Notes under the pieces: generated by a model | Databases searched by the model: none | The model's input: only the letters and a program-made list of their open reading frames with translations | Told to the model about the DNA's origin: nothing | Position numbers and translations under genes: made by a program | Assembly (NCBI GenBank): GCA_023159155.1 | Contig: JAJNNX010000024.1 | Location: 496,001-560,000 of the forward strand | From: Ustulina deusta | Lineage: Eukaryota > Ascomycota > Sordariomycetes > Xylariales > Xylariaceae | Direction: 5' to 3' | DNA length: 64,000 nt | In this document: positions 11,590-23,540 of the stretch, in pieces | Position numbering within the stretch: the first letter of the stretch is position 1 | Layout: the number at the start of each line of letters is the position of its first letter

Positions 11590-11751
11590 TGGTAAAATGA
11601 TTGGTATATAAGTGTTGCATTCAGCTTGACTACATTATGACAGAAGGTGGGAAGACCTTAATATATATACAAACGGTAATAACTGTATCCTTTATGCCTT
11701 TGATCTTATATAGTATATAAAATAACTTTTTAATATAGTTTATTTTTAATA
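11590..11751 (-). repeat. copia 3' LTR (left copy)
   Basis: 162 bp, same length as the right copy. By eye about 23 positions differ and every one is a transition (C/T or G/A), as expected if two identical LTRs were mutated by RIP. The inner boundary shows TA where an unmutated LTR would end CA. It is directly preceded by target duplication ATAAA at 11585-11589. Confidence 0.92.
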
Positions 11752-12127
11752 CTTCTGCTTAAGGAGATGCTTTATATCTTTTAATTAATTATAATAATTT
11801 TAGTTAATAAAAAAGTTTTTAAACTCTTATAAAATGTTTGCTTCTGCTGTTCTGATATTTTTGCTTACTATATTTATTGTTATTAATATAAAGTAGCTAT
11901 AGTTTCTATAAATCTTTTAGTAGTATTTAATTGTTTCTATAATTTTATTATGTTTAATTAAGTATTGCATATATACCTACTTAATATAAAGTATATGTTT
12001 TTTTTTTCTGCTAGAATAAGTTAGAGTAACTTTACTAACATTTTGTTGCAGGCTTTTTAAACATTCTTTTTTTATTTTTAGGTTTGTTTTTATATATTCT
12101 ATACTATTTTTTATTTTAGGTGCAATC

Positions 12128-12362
12128 TGTCACAATTAGTTAAGTAAAGCTTCTATAGCTAGTTTATTAATACTATAGACGAAGATTTTAAGCTAAAAAA
12201 GAAAAAAAAGAAAAAAAGAAGTTAGAGTTTATAAAGTAGGTAGATATAGACTCTATATATATAGCTATAAAGTTAGGTTAGTCCGTGCGTAGACTTTCTA
12301 TTTTATTGCTATATAGGTTTAAAGTTCTTGCAAGTTTTGCTAAAACTATACTAACTATTATA
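12128..12362 (-). repeat. gypsy 3' LTR (left copy)
   Basis: About 235 bp; matches 17842-18069 along its length with transitions and a short length difference in an A/G-rich tract (about 12195-12225). Contains a TATA-rich segment (CTATATATATAGC). Confidence 0.88.
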
Positions 12363-14439
12363 TTACTTTTTTTTAAAACTAAAAGTTTAAATATAGTTTT
12401 AATTTAAAATTACTAATAATATTAAATTTATATAATTTTTTTATATTATACTATTTTATTATTGTTTTTATAATTGTTTATAAACTTATTAGCTACTATT
12501 ATATATATTTATTTTTATAATTTTATAAAAAGTTTAAAAGCTTTTTTATAAGTTTTATAAAATTAATCAAGTTTAATTAGTATATTTTTAAAATTTTAAA
12601 CTATATATTAAATATTATTAAAATTATAGTTTTTTTAAATAATTTAGTATTATAACTTTTTGCTTTTTTTATATATTTTTAATTGTTTGATTTGTTTAAT
12701 TTTAAATTTTGCTTTACTATTAATATTTTTAACTAAAAATAATAATTAAATTTATTAAAATAAAAAATTATTGCTTACTTTTTATAATTAGTTAATATAA
12801 AATAGGTTTTTTATTTTATAAAAATTAAGCAAATTAAAAATATAGCTAAATTTTTATTTTTTTAAGATTTTAAAAAATCTAACTAATTAAAAATCTAATC
12901 TAATAGTTAATACTTACGTTACAAAACTTTTTTTTTTTAAAAAAACTTTATTTTTTATTTTAAAATTTATTAAACATTTTTTTTTATTAGTTTATAGCTT
13001 ATATTATTTTTATATAAAAATTGCTATATTATATACTATTTTTTAAACATTTTAGGTTTAGCGGACTAGTTCGAACGTTTATTGCTTAGTATTAAAATTT
13101 ACTATTAAAAGGTTTTATGCTTTAATTTTTATTGCTACTTTTAATAGTAATATATTAATTAATAAATACTACAAAAAATTATATATAAAATCTAAAACAA
13201 AAAATAAATATTTTAATTATTTTAATATTTATTAATATAAAAACAAAGTTATTAGTCTAATTTTTAATTAATTAATTTTATTACTTCTTAAGTCTAAAGG
13301 TAGTAAGTACTACTAAAATAATGCTTAATATTTATAAAATTATTAATTATTGCTATAAATTTAAAAATAAATAGTTTTATATTATTTAATATTTATATGT
13401 TTAATATACTAAAAAATTTATATAAACTTTTATAATATTATATAGCTAGCAACTCTATAATATTTGTTTTTTTACTAAATAAAATTATAATTAAATAGCT
13501 AAACTTGTTTATAAATATTTATATATAATTATAACTTTATTGGTTAAATAGTATATTTTTGCTATCTATTACTACGTATTGCTATACTATAGCTAATATA
13601 AGCAATAGGTAAAAAAAGCTAGAAGTTTTGTTTTATAATATTTTGTTTTTTTTATAGTTATAATAATTATATATATATTATTTATAATTATATTTTAAAT
13701 AAAACTAATAATATTTTTATTTTAATATTTTGATTGTTTTATATTAATTTTAGTATATAATAATTAAAAATATATAAGTTTTTTAAATTAAAGCTATATA
13801 AAAAAAAATAATCCTATTTAAAATAATTTTAGGTATATATAGCTTTTTGTTTTTATTTCCTAGCTTTTATAGCTAGTTTTTTTATTTAATTAGGTTTACT
13901 AAGTTAGCTTTTTAAAAAGTATTAAATAAAAAGTCTATAATTAATATAAAATTTAATATTTTATTAAGCAGAACTAATACTATTGTTTGTTTTTTAGTTT
14001 TTTTAGCTTTAATTATAAAAAGCTTAGTTATTTTTTTTAATAAAATATTAATTACTATATTTTTTTGTTTTAGTTAATATTAAAAAGTAATATTAAAGTT
14101 TAATAAAAAGTTAGCTTAATATATTTATTATATTAATAAAATCTATTTATTTAAAAAAAATAATAAAGCTTAATAATTAGTTATTATAAAGAACTTAGTT
14201 TTAAAAAGCTCTAAGTAATAATATTTTAAAGTTTATACTATTACTAAAAGTTTATAGTTTTAAATTAAATAAGTTTGTTTAATTAATATTATTATTTTAA
14301 AAAAATATTTTATAAGTTTTTAAGTTATATTTTTTTATTACTACTAGATAACTTTTTTTGTTACGTTATATAAAATATTTGTTTTTATTTATATTAGTTA
14401 GCTAGGCCTAAAAAAGATTTATCTTTATTCTAGTCCTAT

Positions 14440-15170
14440 TATAAATAGCTTGTTTTTTTTTAATAATTAATTTAAAAAAACAATAATTTTATTAACGTAA
14501 TAAATAAATATATAAACATAATTATAAAGTTTAAAAAATAACTAGATTAATTTAGTGTTTTTAAAATTATTAAAGTTCTAATTTAGAATTGCTTAAATTT
14601 TAATAAAATTAATTCTAATTTTTATTTTAGTTTTTATAATTATTTTTAAATAATTAATAATAAATATATTAAAACAAAACGTTTTAATATTTTTTTAATA
14701 TTTAGTTTAATATAAGCAATAGATTATTTTTTTATAATAAGTCTAGTACTATTTTTTAGGTTTAAAATAAATTAAAATATTATTTGCATAAATACTTATA
14801 AATTTATTTAAAAGTTTTTAGATTTATATATTAATAAAAGCTTGCTACTAGGCAGGTCTTACTTTTAAACTAAAAAATAAAACTTTTTATTAAAATATTT
14901 TTTTATAAGTTCAGAAAAAAATAAAATAATATAATTTTATAGTTAATAATAATTAATAAAAAGTTTTAATAATATTTAGTTTAGCAAATTAAATAGTATT
15001 ATAATAATTAAATATAGTACTACTAATATTTAAAACTAATATAATTTAATTTTTTAAATATATATTTTTTTATTAATAATTAATTATAAACTTATATTTA
15101 GTTAACCTAAGTTTAAATATAAATAAAACAAAAGTAATATTTAAGTTTATATTTTATTTAATAAAATCTA
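14440..15170 (-). pseudogene. fossil gypsy reverse transcriptase
   Basis: Minus-strand translation through stops gives, in order, an Asp-Phe-Ile segment near 15165, then SIYANNILIYF at 14764-14796, then IYCLY and KTFCFNIFIINYL, then ILN-stop-NF and LFFKLYNYVY near 14545-14615. Read with TAG as mutated TGG or CAG and NN as mutated DD, this is the Ty3/gypsy pattern of active site, fingers-to-palm turn and the W...SFLGL.NYYR segment. It is a fossil with many stops and cannot code. Boundaries are approximate because the sequence decays on both sides. Confidence 0.7.
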
Positions 15171-17841
15171 TAGCTAGTAGCTTATTTATAAACTTTTTTT
15201 TAAATAAAATAAACTATATAAATATATAATATTAATAAAAGCTAGAAGTATATTTTTTATTATTAAATTTTAGTATTATATTAAACTTTAGTTATAATAA
15301 TAATAAAGTTTTAGATTTTTTTTTTAAAAAGAACCTTTTTAAATATAATAGCTAAAAAAGCAAAAAGTTTTATATTAACTTTATATACTAAAGGTTTTTT
15401 TTTTTAAAAATAAAATTAGTTTATTATTAAAAGTTTTTTATAGTATTATTTAGTTAATTTAAGTTTATTTTTTTTATAAAATATTAATTATTTTTAAATC
15501 TTTTTTAAATAGTTTAATATAGTTATTTTTAGTTATTATAAACTTAATTATAATAAGCTTTTTTAAAGTTTTTTTAGCTAGTTATTTTTATTTATTTTAA
15601 TAAAAATAATTCTAAAGGTTTTATATAATTTTTTTAATAATAGTTTAGTTTTTTTTTTTTAAAAAATTATTATATAAACTTTTTTTGTTTTAAGTTTAAA
15701 GGTCCTAGGTTTTTTTTTTGTTTTTTTAGTTTTAGTTATTTTTAAAATAATTGTTTTGTTTTTAAAAAATTGTTTTAATATTTAATAATATTTTTTTAAT
15801 GCTTAATTATATTAATTTGTATTTTTTTATATTTTTAGGTCTATATTTTATTATTTATAATTAAAAAGCTTAACTATAATTATTAGTAAAAATTAAACTA
15901 ATAAAAATAAATTATTTAGCTAGATTAATTATTATTTTTAGGTTTTTATTAAAATATTTTGTTTTATTAATTATTTAATATTAATAATAATATTATAACT
16001 AAAATTAATAATTTAAAACGTTTAGTTTTTAAATTATTAATTATTAATTTTTATAATATATATTAAATATTTATAAATTTTGCTAACTATTTTGCTTTAG
16101 TAGTTATAAAACTTCTAAAGTTTAATTAACTAAACTATTTTTATTTTTAATTATTACTTAACTTATTATATAAACTTATAGCTAATTATTAAAAAAATAT
16201 AAGCTTTAATATTATATAAAACTAAAATTTTTATTTTAATATTATTAATTTATAATTAAATAAATATTTTAAAAATAATTAATTTATTTTAGTTATATAT
16301 TTTAATTAAAATAAATAAAAAAACTAATCAGAAAACTTCTGCTAGTTAAACGCTTAAAACTTTAAGCTTTCGGTTAGGGCAGTTAATTAATATATATTTT
16401 TTTTTTATTATAAATAAAACAAGTTTTATTATTTTAATAAACCTTTTTTTTTTTATAGTTAGTGCTTATTTTAACTATTTTAAAATTAGCTAAAAATTAA
16501 TAAGCTAGTTTACTAAAAGCTTAATTACTTAAGTTAGATTTTTGTTTAGTTAAATTAGTAAGCTTAATTTATTAATAGTTTTTATAGGTTTGCTTAGTAT
16601 TATATATTAATTTAATAATTTTATTAATAAATAATTTATAAAAAATATTTAAATTTATAAAAGCTTTATATAAGTTTTTTTTTAAGTTTATATAAAAATA
16701 GTTTTATAATTTATATTTTTATTATAATTTAGCTAATTAATACTTTTAAGCTAAGCTATTAAATATAAAAATAAACTTATTAATATTTTTATTAGTTTTA
16801 TATATATAAGCTTAAAATATTTTATAAGTTATAATTATTTAATTAAAATTATAATAAACTATTAATAAAGTTTAAATTATTTTAATAATATTATTAAATA
16901 GTTTTTTAATTAAATAAAAATATATTTTTATTAATTTTTTAGTATGTTTTTTTAATTAGTTTATAATATATTAAAATTAGTTATTTTTAGTTTAGAATAT
17001 AATAATATTTTTATTTAGCTTTTTTGCTAGTTTATAAACCTAGTTATTAAATAGGGCTTTATTTTTTATAAATTTGCTAGGATTAGTTTTTTATATTTTA
17101 GCTTTTTTAATATAAATAAAGTTTAAAATATTAAAAAATAAACTAATAAAATAAAAAGCAAATAAAGCAGCAAAACTAAAAAGTTTAAAATTAATATTTT
17201 TAAATATATTTTTTATTATTAAATTATAATTATTTTTTAAAAGTGCTAAAATAAATATATTAAAAAATTAGCGCTCTATTTTTTTTATTTATTAAAAAAG
17301 TTCTACTAGACCTAATATAAAGTTATAAGCTTATATAGCTATAATATTTAGTGCTATGTTTCTAAATATATTATTTATTTTAAATAGTTCTAGTTCTAGT
17401 TTAGATTTTGCTTTTTTAAGTTCTAACTTTTTATTTTTTTTAAATTTTCTTTTAAATATTAGTTTGTTTAAAACGTTTATAAAAACGTTTAGTACTTAAA
17501 TTTTTTTTTTTTTTACTAAAAAAAAGATTTTAAAATTATTTAATAATAAAAAGCTAGCTATATTTAAAAACTAAAATTGTTTTAATTGTTTAAAAACTAA
17601 AAATAAAATAAAAATATTTAAAATTAAGTTTTTTATAAATTGTTAGCTTTTAAGTAGTATAAAAATTAAAAGTTTTATTAAAGTTATATTAAAATTAAAT
17701 TTATATTATAAAATATATAATTTTTTATATTAAATATATAACTAAAAAAAAAAGTTTATTTATGTTTTGCTAACTATAGCAAAATAAAAAATATATATTT
17801 ATTAAACATTTATTAATAAATAATTAATAAACTTAAAGTAG

Positions 17842-18069
17842 TATTATAATTAGTTAAGTAAAGCTTTTATAGCTAGTTTATTAATACTATAAATAAAAAC
17901 TTTAAGTTAAAAAAGAAAAAAAAAAAAATCAGAGTTTATAAAGTAGATAAATATAAACTCTATATATATAGCTACAGAGTTAGATTGGTTTATATACAGA
18001 CTTCCTATCTTATTGCTATATGGGTCTAAAATCCTTACAGGTCTTGCTAAGACTGTACTAACTATTATA
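17842..18069 (-). repeat. gypsy 5' LTR (right copy)
   Basis: 228 bp, pair of 12128-12362. Its left end is more strongly mutated, while its right half keeps more C and G than the other copy, so the two copies were hit independently. It is followed by target duplication TAATC at 18070-18074. Confidence 0.88.
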
Positions 18070-18086
18070 TAATCCCTAGATATTTT

Positions 18087-19660
18087 TTATAAGCCTAGCG
18101 CTTTTTTAAATTTTTTAAACATATTTTTAAAAAGCGGTTTAATTAGTCCGTTTGCTATTATGTTTTTTATACAAACTTATTCTAGCTATATTATTTTTTG
18201 CTTAACTTGTTTATAAATAAAGTATATTTAAATATTAATATGCTAATTTTTATTGTGCTATATTAGGTTTTTTATAAATATAATTAATCCTTAATTATTG
18301 CTATAGATTATTACTATATTCGGTTCTTTAATTATTATTGCTTTTTTATTATTATTTTTTAGATCTATATTTAGTTTGCTATATAAACAAGTTAGTTATA
18401 TAGCCTTTTTAGCTATATTAATAGTTTTTTTATATTTTGTTTTATATATAAATAGGGCTATAGTTTATTATAGTTTAAATAACTAACTAATTATACTACT
18501 GCTTAAATTAAAAATATATCTTAAGGTTGATTTTTATATGTTTAAATCTTTTTTTTAGTCCGTATTAGTCCAGCTTATTAGTAGTTTTAATAGTTTTTTA
18601 AATATTAAGCAATATATTTTAATTTTTAAAAAATACTATAATATTTGCTTAATTACTGCTTTATATATTAACGTTAGATTTAATATATATTTACTAATAT
18701 ATAAAATAATAAACGTAATATCTAGTTATATACTTATTATTAAATATATTAAAGATCTAATTATAGATTAATACCTATATTTATTTCCTATAGAATATAT
18801 AAATCTATTTTTAGCTTTTTATAGTTTTGTTATAGTTATAAAAATATTAATTAGTTTATATTCTTTTAGTCCAAATTAAACAAATATTTTATTAATATAT
18901 TTTTATTAGTTAAAATAAATAGTTCTGTTTTTTTAGTCGTATTATATATAGATACTAAAATAGTATTAGCATAGTTTAAAATTAATTATTTAGAATTGTT
19001 TACTAAAAACTATTTTAATATTTTTTATTTTAGCAATATTTTTTCTAATAATAAATAAATTATTTATATAAATAACTATAAAAATTTTTATTTTTTTGTT
19101 TATAAAAATCCTATAATTTGCTAGAAATAGTTTAAATCTTTTTATTGCTAGAAATTCTAATAATATTTTAAACTAGACTTTAAATGCTTGCTTTAGTTTA
19201 TATAGTACTTGTTTTAGTTTATATATACAATTGGTTCTATTTTTAAACTTATTAAATTGTTTAATATAAATATTTTTTTTTATTTTTTTATAAAGAAACG
19301 CTATTTTTATATCTATTTATTTAATTTTTAGATCTTATACTATTATTATTACAAATAATACTTTATAATTTATTAGTTTTACTACAAATATAAATATTTT
19401 AAAATAATTAATTCTTTTAATTTGTTTAAAATTTTTAACTATTTATTTAGCTTTATGCTAAATTATTTTATTGTTTAGTTTTTGTTTTAGTTTATAAATC
19501 TATTTTTTTTATAATATATATATATTTTTAGTTTGTTCTACTATTATTTATATATTGTTTTTTATAAATAATTAATATTTTATTTTTATAGTTTCTATTT
19601 ATTTTTTTTAATTATAATTTCTAAAAGCTTTGCTAATTATAAATAGCTTTATGTTTTTAT
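18087..19660 (-). pseudogene. fossil copia pol (reverse transcriptase and RNase H)
   Basis: Minus-strand translation through stops shows the copia order. Around 19640-19590 the text resembles EAM...W..AM..E (SKAFRNYN then KKIETIKIKY). Around 19420-19290 it reads RINYFKIF then DIKIAFLYKKI, matching the GIDYFETFAPVV and MDVKTAFLNG landmarks. Around 18585-18545 SWTNTD matches the RNase H SDADWAGD landmark, and around 18470 TIALFIYKTKYK matches the TVALSTTEAEY landmark. At 18132-18149 GLIKPL matches the GLTKPL landmark near the end of copia pol, with a stop at 18087-18089. The protease, integrase and gag parts further right are too decayed for me to place. Confidence 0.75.
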
Positions 19661-22600
19661 ATTAGATTTTTAATATTACAACTAGTGCTAATATAGCATA
19701 AAACGCCTAGACCCTAGATTTTAAGATAGGTTAACAGCTTTTAATTAAGTATTATAGCTCTGGTTAACCGGGTACTATATTATTAATAGCTAAGTTAAAT
19801 AAATTTCCGATTTAAAATAAGTTTTAAGTAGATAGATTTAAAGCAATGTTTGTTATAGTGCTTTAGCTAAATATAATAATATTTTAGCGTTTTTTTTTAG
19901 CTAGTAAAAATATAAGTTTTTTTATTTCTAATATTTTTTTAAAATTGTTAGTCTATACGCTAATAAATATTATTTCTAAAAAAACTTTTTTAGTAGTAAG
20001 TTTTTTATTAAAATGCATATTTTGTTTTATTACTTTGATTATTTTGCTTTTTATAATTTTAATTTTATAAATTAAATTATTGCTATATTTTATTAAAGTA
20101 TTAAGTATTATTTTTAAATTTATTTTTTTATATTTTATGCTTAATAGTAAGTACTATACTTTTGTGCCGAATTGTTTAATATAATTAATATATAATTATT
20201 GTTTATATATTATTTTAAATGGAGTAACGTTAAGTGTAATATATAGGCTTTTGTTTTAAAAATAATTAATAGTTATTATAACTTTAAGCTAATATTTTAA
20301 TAAAATAGCGCTTTTTATTATTATTAAAAATAGTTTGTTTTGTATAGTTATATTAAAGCTTTTAGTTATTTTATTGCTTTTGTATTGTTTTATTAAAACA
20401 AATTTAATTTTAATGCTTTTTTATAGTATTTACTATTTAGCTTTTTTAGCAACAAACTTTCTAGCTTTATTTTTATATATTAATTAATATTTTTTGCTTT
20501 ATTGTTTTGCTTTTTATAGTTTATTAACAAATTTTCTGATATATAACTAGACTTTTTTATAGTTTATTATTGTTTTAAGTTTACTAAATTAGTTATATAA
20601 ATCGATTATTATAAACTAGTATTTTTTTTTTTTATATTTTTTAATATAGAAAAGGCCGTAAATATTTATAAAAATAACTTTTTTTATATACTTTTTTTTT
20701 AGAAAACTTTCCTTGTAAGGCTTTTTTTTTATTTTTTTTATAATATAAAATTTATAAATATAGTAGTTCTTAATATTATTTTTTTTTTAATAATTTTATT
20801 TAGTTTTAATAAAGATTATTTATTTAAATAATTTATTTTTTTGTGCTAAAGTCTTATTTTAGGGCTAATTTAATAAGCTGCTAGTGCTAGAAAGATTGCT
20901 TAATTAATAAAAAATATAAAAAAGTTTCCAAAATATAATATAATAATTAATATGTTTAAAAGTTTTAAAAAAACAATTATATATTATTTTTTAATAAGTA
21001 ATATTTTTGCTTTTTTATTTAGTAGTTATATTACTAAAATTAAATTAATGCCTAATTTTAAAACATAAAATATATTGCAAAAAATAATTCTAATAAGTCC
21101 TTTTATTATAATAATTTATTTAATAAGATTTTTTTTTTTTTTTATAAATATTTTAATTTTTTTAACCCTTTTAATTATAATTTCCCCAAAATTAAGTTTT
21201 TTATAATTAAATAGTTCGTTTTTATTTTAGATAATATATTATTTATATCCTAAGTCTAAAATTTAAACCTTTTTTAATAAACAATTAATATCTATTATAT
21301 AAAATAATTTAAAAATTTTATTATTTTTTTTATTTTAAGTAATAATATAAGCTTTATATATTCTAGTTTATAATACTTTTAATAAAACTATTACTTTTTA
21401 TAACATTTTATTTTAAAAAACTTATTAATATTATAATTGCTTATTTTAATAAGTTAAGTTTTTAGGTCTAAAGTTTAATATAAATAAAATAAAATTAGTT
21501 TTATATTAAGTATTTGGAATGCTTTATATAATAAAGCAAATATATAGATTAAATTATAAAAAATTAAATAGTTTAGCTTAAAAATCTTATATAATATTTG
21601 CTATATTATTATTACTACTATTTTTATGTTTTAGATGTATTGCTAATATTACTTTTTTTGTTTTTTTTTTGCTATTTTTTTTTGGCTTTTTTTTTTTTTT
21701 TTTTTATATTTTCTTTAGTTCTAGGTATAAGTCCTAATAGCTTGCCTTAACATATTTTATTTTTTTATAGTATTTATACTTTGGTTTTTTAAATATTACT
21801 TTTTTGTTTTTAAAATTAGTTGTTATTACTGCTTGCTTTTTTTTTTTTACAAAATTAGATTTGGCTATTATTGCTAGTACTTTTTCTAGTACTAATTGGT
21901 CTGTTCGACCTATATAGGTTTTTTTACTTTTTGTAATTAGTACTACGTTGGCTAAAATCGGGATTTTAGTTCCTATTAAAGTTTAGAAGACTTGGGCCCA
22001 GGCCTTAAAGTCCTTTCTAAAACTGCAAACAAAATATATTATAAAGTAGCTTTTAGAAAGCTTATATTTAAGTTTTATTTTAGTATATTTTTTTTGTATT
22101 GTTTTAATTTTGTTTGCTAGTTTTTAAATAATTAAAAAATTTTTAATATTTATATTATTTTATTAAATTGCTAGCTAAAAAAATAATATAATTTTTTTTT
22201 AGTTATATTTTTTGTTTGTTTATATAAATATTTCTTTTATTGTTTTAATACTATTTATTATTTAATTTTAAAAAATAAAAAAGCTGTTTTTTATTAGAAA
22301 AATGCCCTATTTTTAGGCAGTTTTTTAAGCTGCTATTTATAGCTATAAAACTTGTTCCGCTTTTTTTAGAAATTATCTTATTATAAATTTATATATATTA
22401 TATATATTAATTATTATTAATATATTAAAATACTACTTATAGTAGTTTTTCTAGCTTTTAAGTTTTTTAAATAAGTTAATCTTAACTATATTTATGTTTA
22501 GTTCTAGTAGTTTAGTAGTAGCCCTATTGGCAGCATTAATAATATTAGCTATGCTTCTTTTTATTAATATGTTTATAATATATAAGCTAGAGAAGTAAGT

Positions 22601-23319
22601 TATTATAAAAAGTTAAAATTATAATAGAATTAAGACTTTGTTTTAAAATTATTTTTGGTTTGATTTTTATAATTATTTAAGTAAAAAATATAAAATAGAA
22701 TCTAAATTTTATTGTTTTATTAATAAGTTTTTAGTTAATTTATTAAAGCTAGTTTTTTTTTAGTTTTTTTATAGGTTTATATTTTTATAAAGCAGTAACT
22801 ATACTATATATTTAAATAGTTCTTTTTTATTTAATAATAAAAAAATATTTATATTATTTTAGTCTAGTATATAGTTGTTTGTTTTAATTATAAATAGGTT
22901 AATATAAGTATTATTTTGTTTGTTATTTATTTAAAAGTTTGCGTAGTTTTATTATAAGGCTATATTTTATGCTATATAAAAAAAATAATTAGTATTTAAT
23001 AACCGATTTATTATAACTAGTTTAATAATTTGTTTTTTTTATTTCTTTTAAGTATTAATTGTTTTGTTAGTTATAACTTAAAATAAAAAAACTAAAAACT
23101 ACTATTATAAATATTTTGTATTATAAAATGATAGTTTTTAAAAGATCTGAGTTAGGGGGAAATTATAGCTTTTTTAGTTCTTTTAACTTATTTAATTTTC
23201 TTTTTTTAGATTAATTAGACAGGCTATCATAAATCCGATCTAATATTTTATTAGCTTATATTTTTTATTAAGTAAATAGTATAGTAGCTAGCTATTTATA
23301 GCTTAGTAAAAAAGTTTCC

Positions 23320-23331
23320 GGGCTTATAACC
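23320..23331 (-). other. copia primer-binding site, half initiator tRNA-Met type
   Basis: The 12 plus-strand bases GGGCTTATAACC directly abut the 5' LTR. They equal the anticodon stem-loop of eukaryotic initiator tRNA-Met (GGGCTCATAACC) except for one C-to-T change of the RIP kind, so the element's minus strand is complementary to the tRNA. Copia-group elements are known to prime from an internally cut initiator tRNA. Confidence 0.75.
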
Positions 23332-23493
23332 TGGTAAAATGATTGGTATACAAGTGTTACATTTAGCTTGACTATATTATGATAAAAGGTGAGAAGACCT
23401 TAATATATATACAAACAGTAATGACTGTGCCTTTTATGCCCTTGATCTTGTACAGTACATGAAGTGACTCCTTAATATAGTTCACTTTTAATA
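23332..23493 (-). repeat. copia 5' LTR (right copy)
   Basis: 162 bp, begins TGGTAAAATG and ends TTTTAATA on the plus strand, then target duplication ATAAA at 23494-23498. It is less AT-rich than the left copy, keeping for example GTACAGTACATG. Confidence 0.92.
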
Positions 23494-23540
23494 ATAAACT
23501 CCTGTGCACCATTATGAGGATGGTGTGCTGAAGGTGTCAT
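23494..23540 (-). pseudogene. DUF6594 gene, severed 5' coding end
   Basis: Minus-strand ATG at 23540 starts MTPSAHHPHNGAQEF; after 14 codons and two further bases of the frame the target duplication is reached, and the frame resumes exactly at 11584 as MKHWEK. An in-frame TGA lies upstream and no earlier ATG follows it, so 23540 is the probable original start. This shows that the retrotransposon entered coding sequence. Confidence 0.75.

Larger units (their letters stand above)
12128..18069 (-). mobile_element. RIP-mutated Ty3/gypsy LTR retrotransposon nested in the copia element
   Basis: Direct repeats at 12128-12362 and 17842-18069 bound a 5.9-kb AT-rich element. The left copy still starts TGTCACAATTAG; the right starts TATTATAATTAG, the same sequence after RIP. 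The target duplication is CAATC at 12123-12127 and TAATC at 18070-18074, again one C-to-T change. On the minus strand a reverse-transcriptase active-site fossil (YANNILIYF, from YADDILIYF) lies at about 14764-14790. It is followed, toward lower coordinates, by the gypsy sequence that resembles ILNW...SFF.LYNY near 14615-14540. A purine-rich minus-strand tract next to the left LTR (12365-12376) fits a polypurine tract, so the 5' LTR is on the right. The insertion lies just after the copia pol stop. Confidence 0.9.
11590..23493 (-). mobile_element. RIP-mutated Ty1/copia LTR retrotransposon (interrupted by a second element)
   Basis: The two ends are direct repeats of 162 bp (11590-11751 and 23332-23493), both starting TGGTAAAATG and flanked by the same 5-bp target duplication ATAAA (11585-11589 and 23494-23498). 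Removing the nested gypsy element (12128-18069 plus one 5-bp duplication) leaves about 5.96 kb, a normal copia length. It lies on the minus strand: the 5' LTR is the right one, a primer-binding site abuts it at 23320-23331, and pol fossils run leftward with reverse transcriptase near 19640-19290 and RNase H near 18590-18290, the copia order. The interior is almost only A and T, with TpA in excess and all coding frames full of stops, as RIP produces. Not active. Confidence 0.92.

Noticed and set aside
12128..18069. Second copia or a LINE inside the AT block
   Set aside because: LTR pair with target duplication excludes a LINE; the YADD-like site followed by the gypsy-type segment favours Ty3/gypsy.
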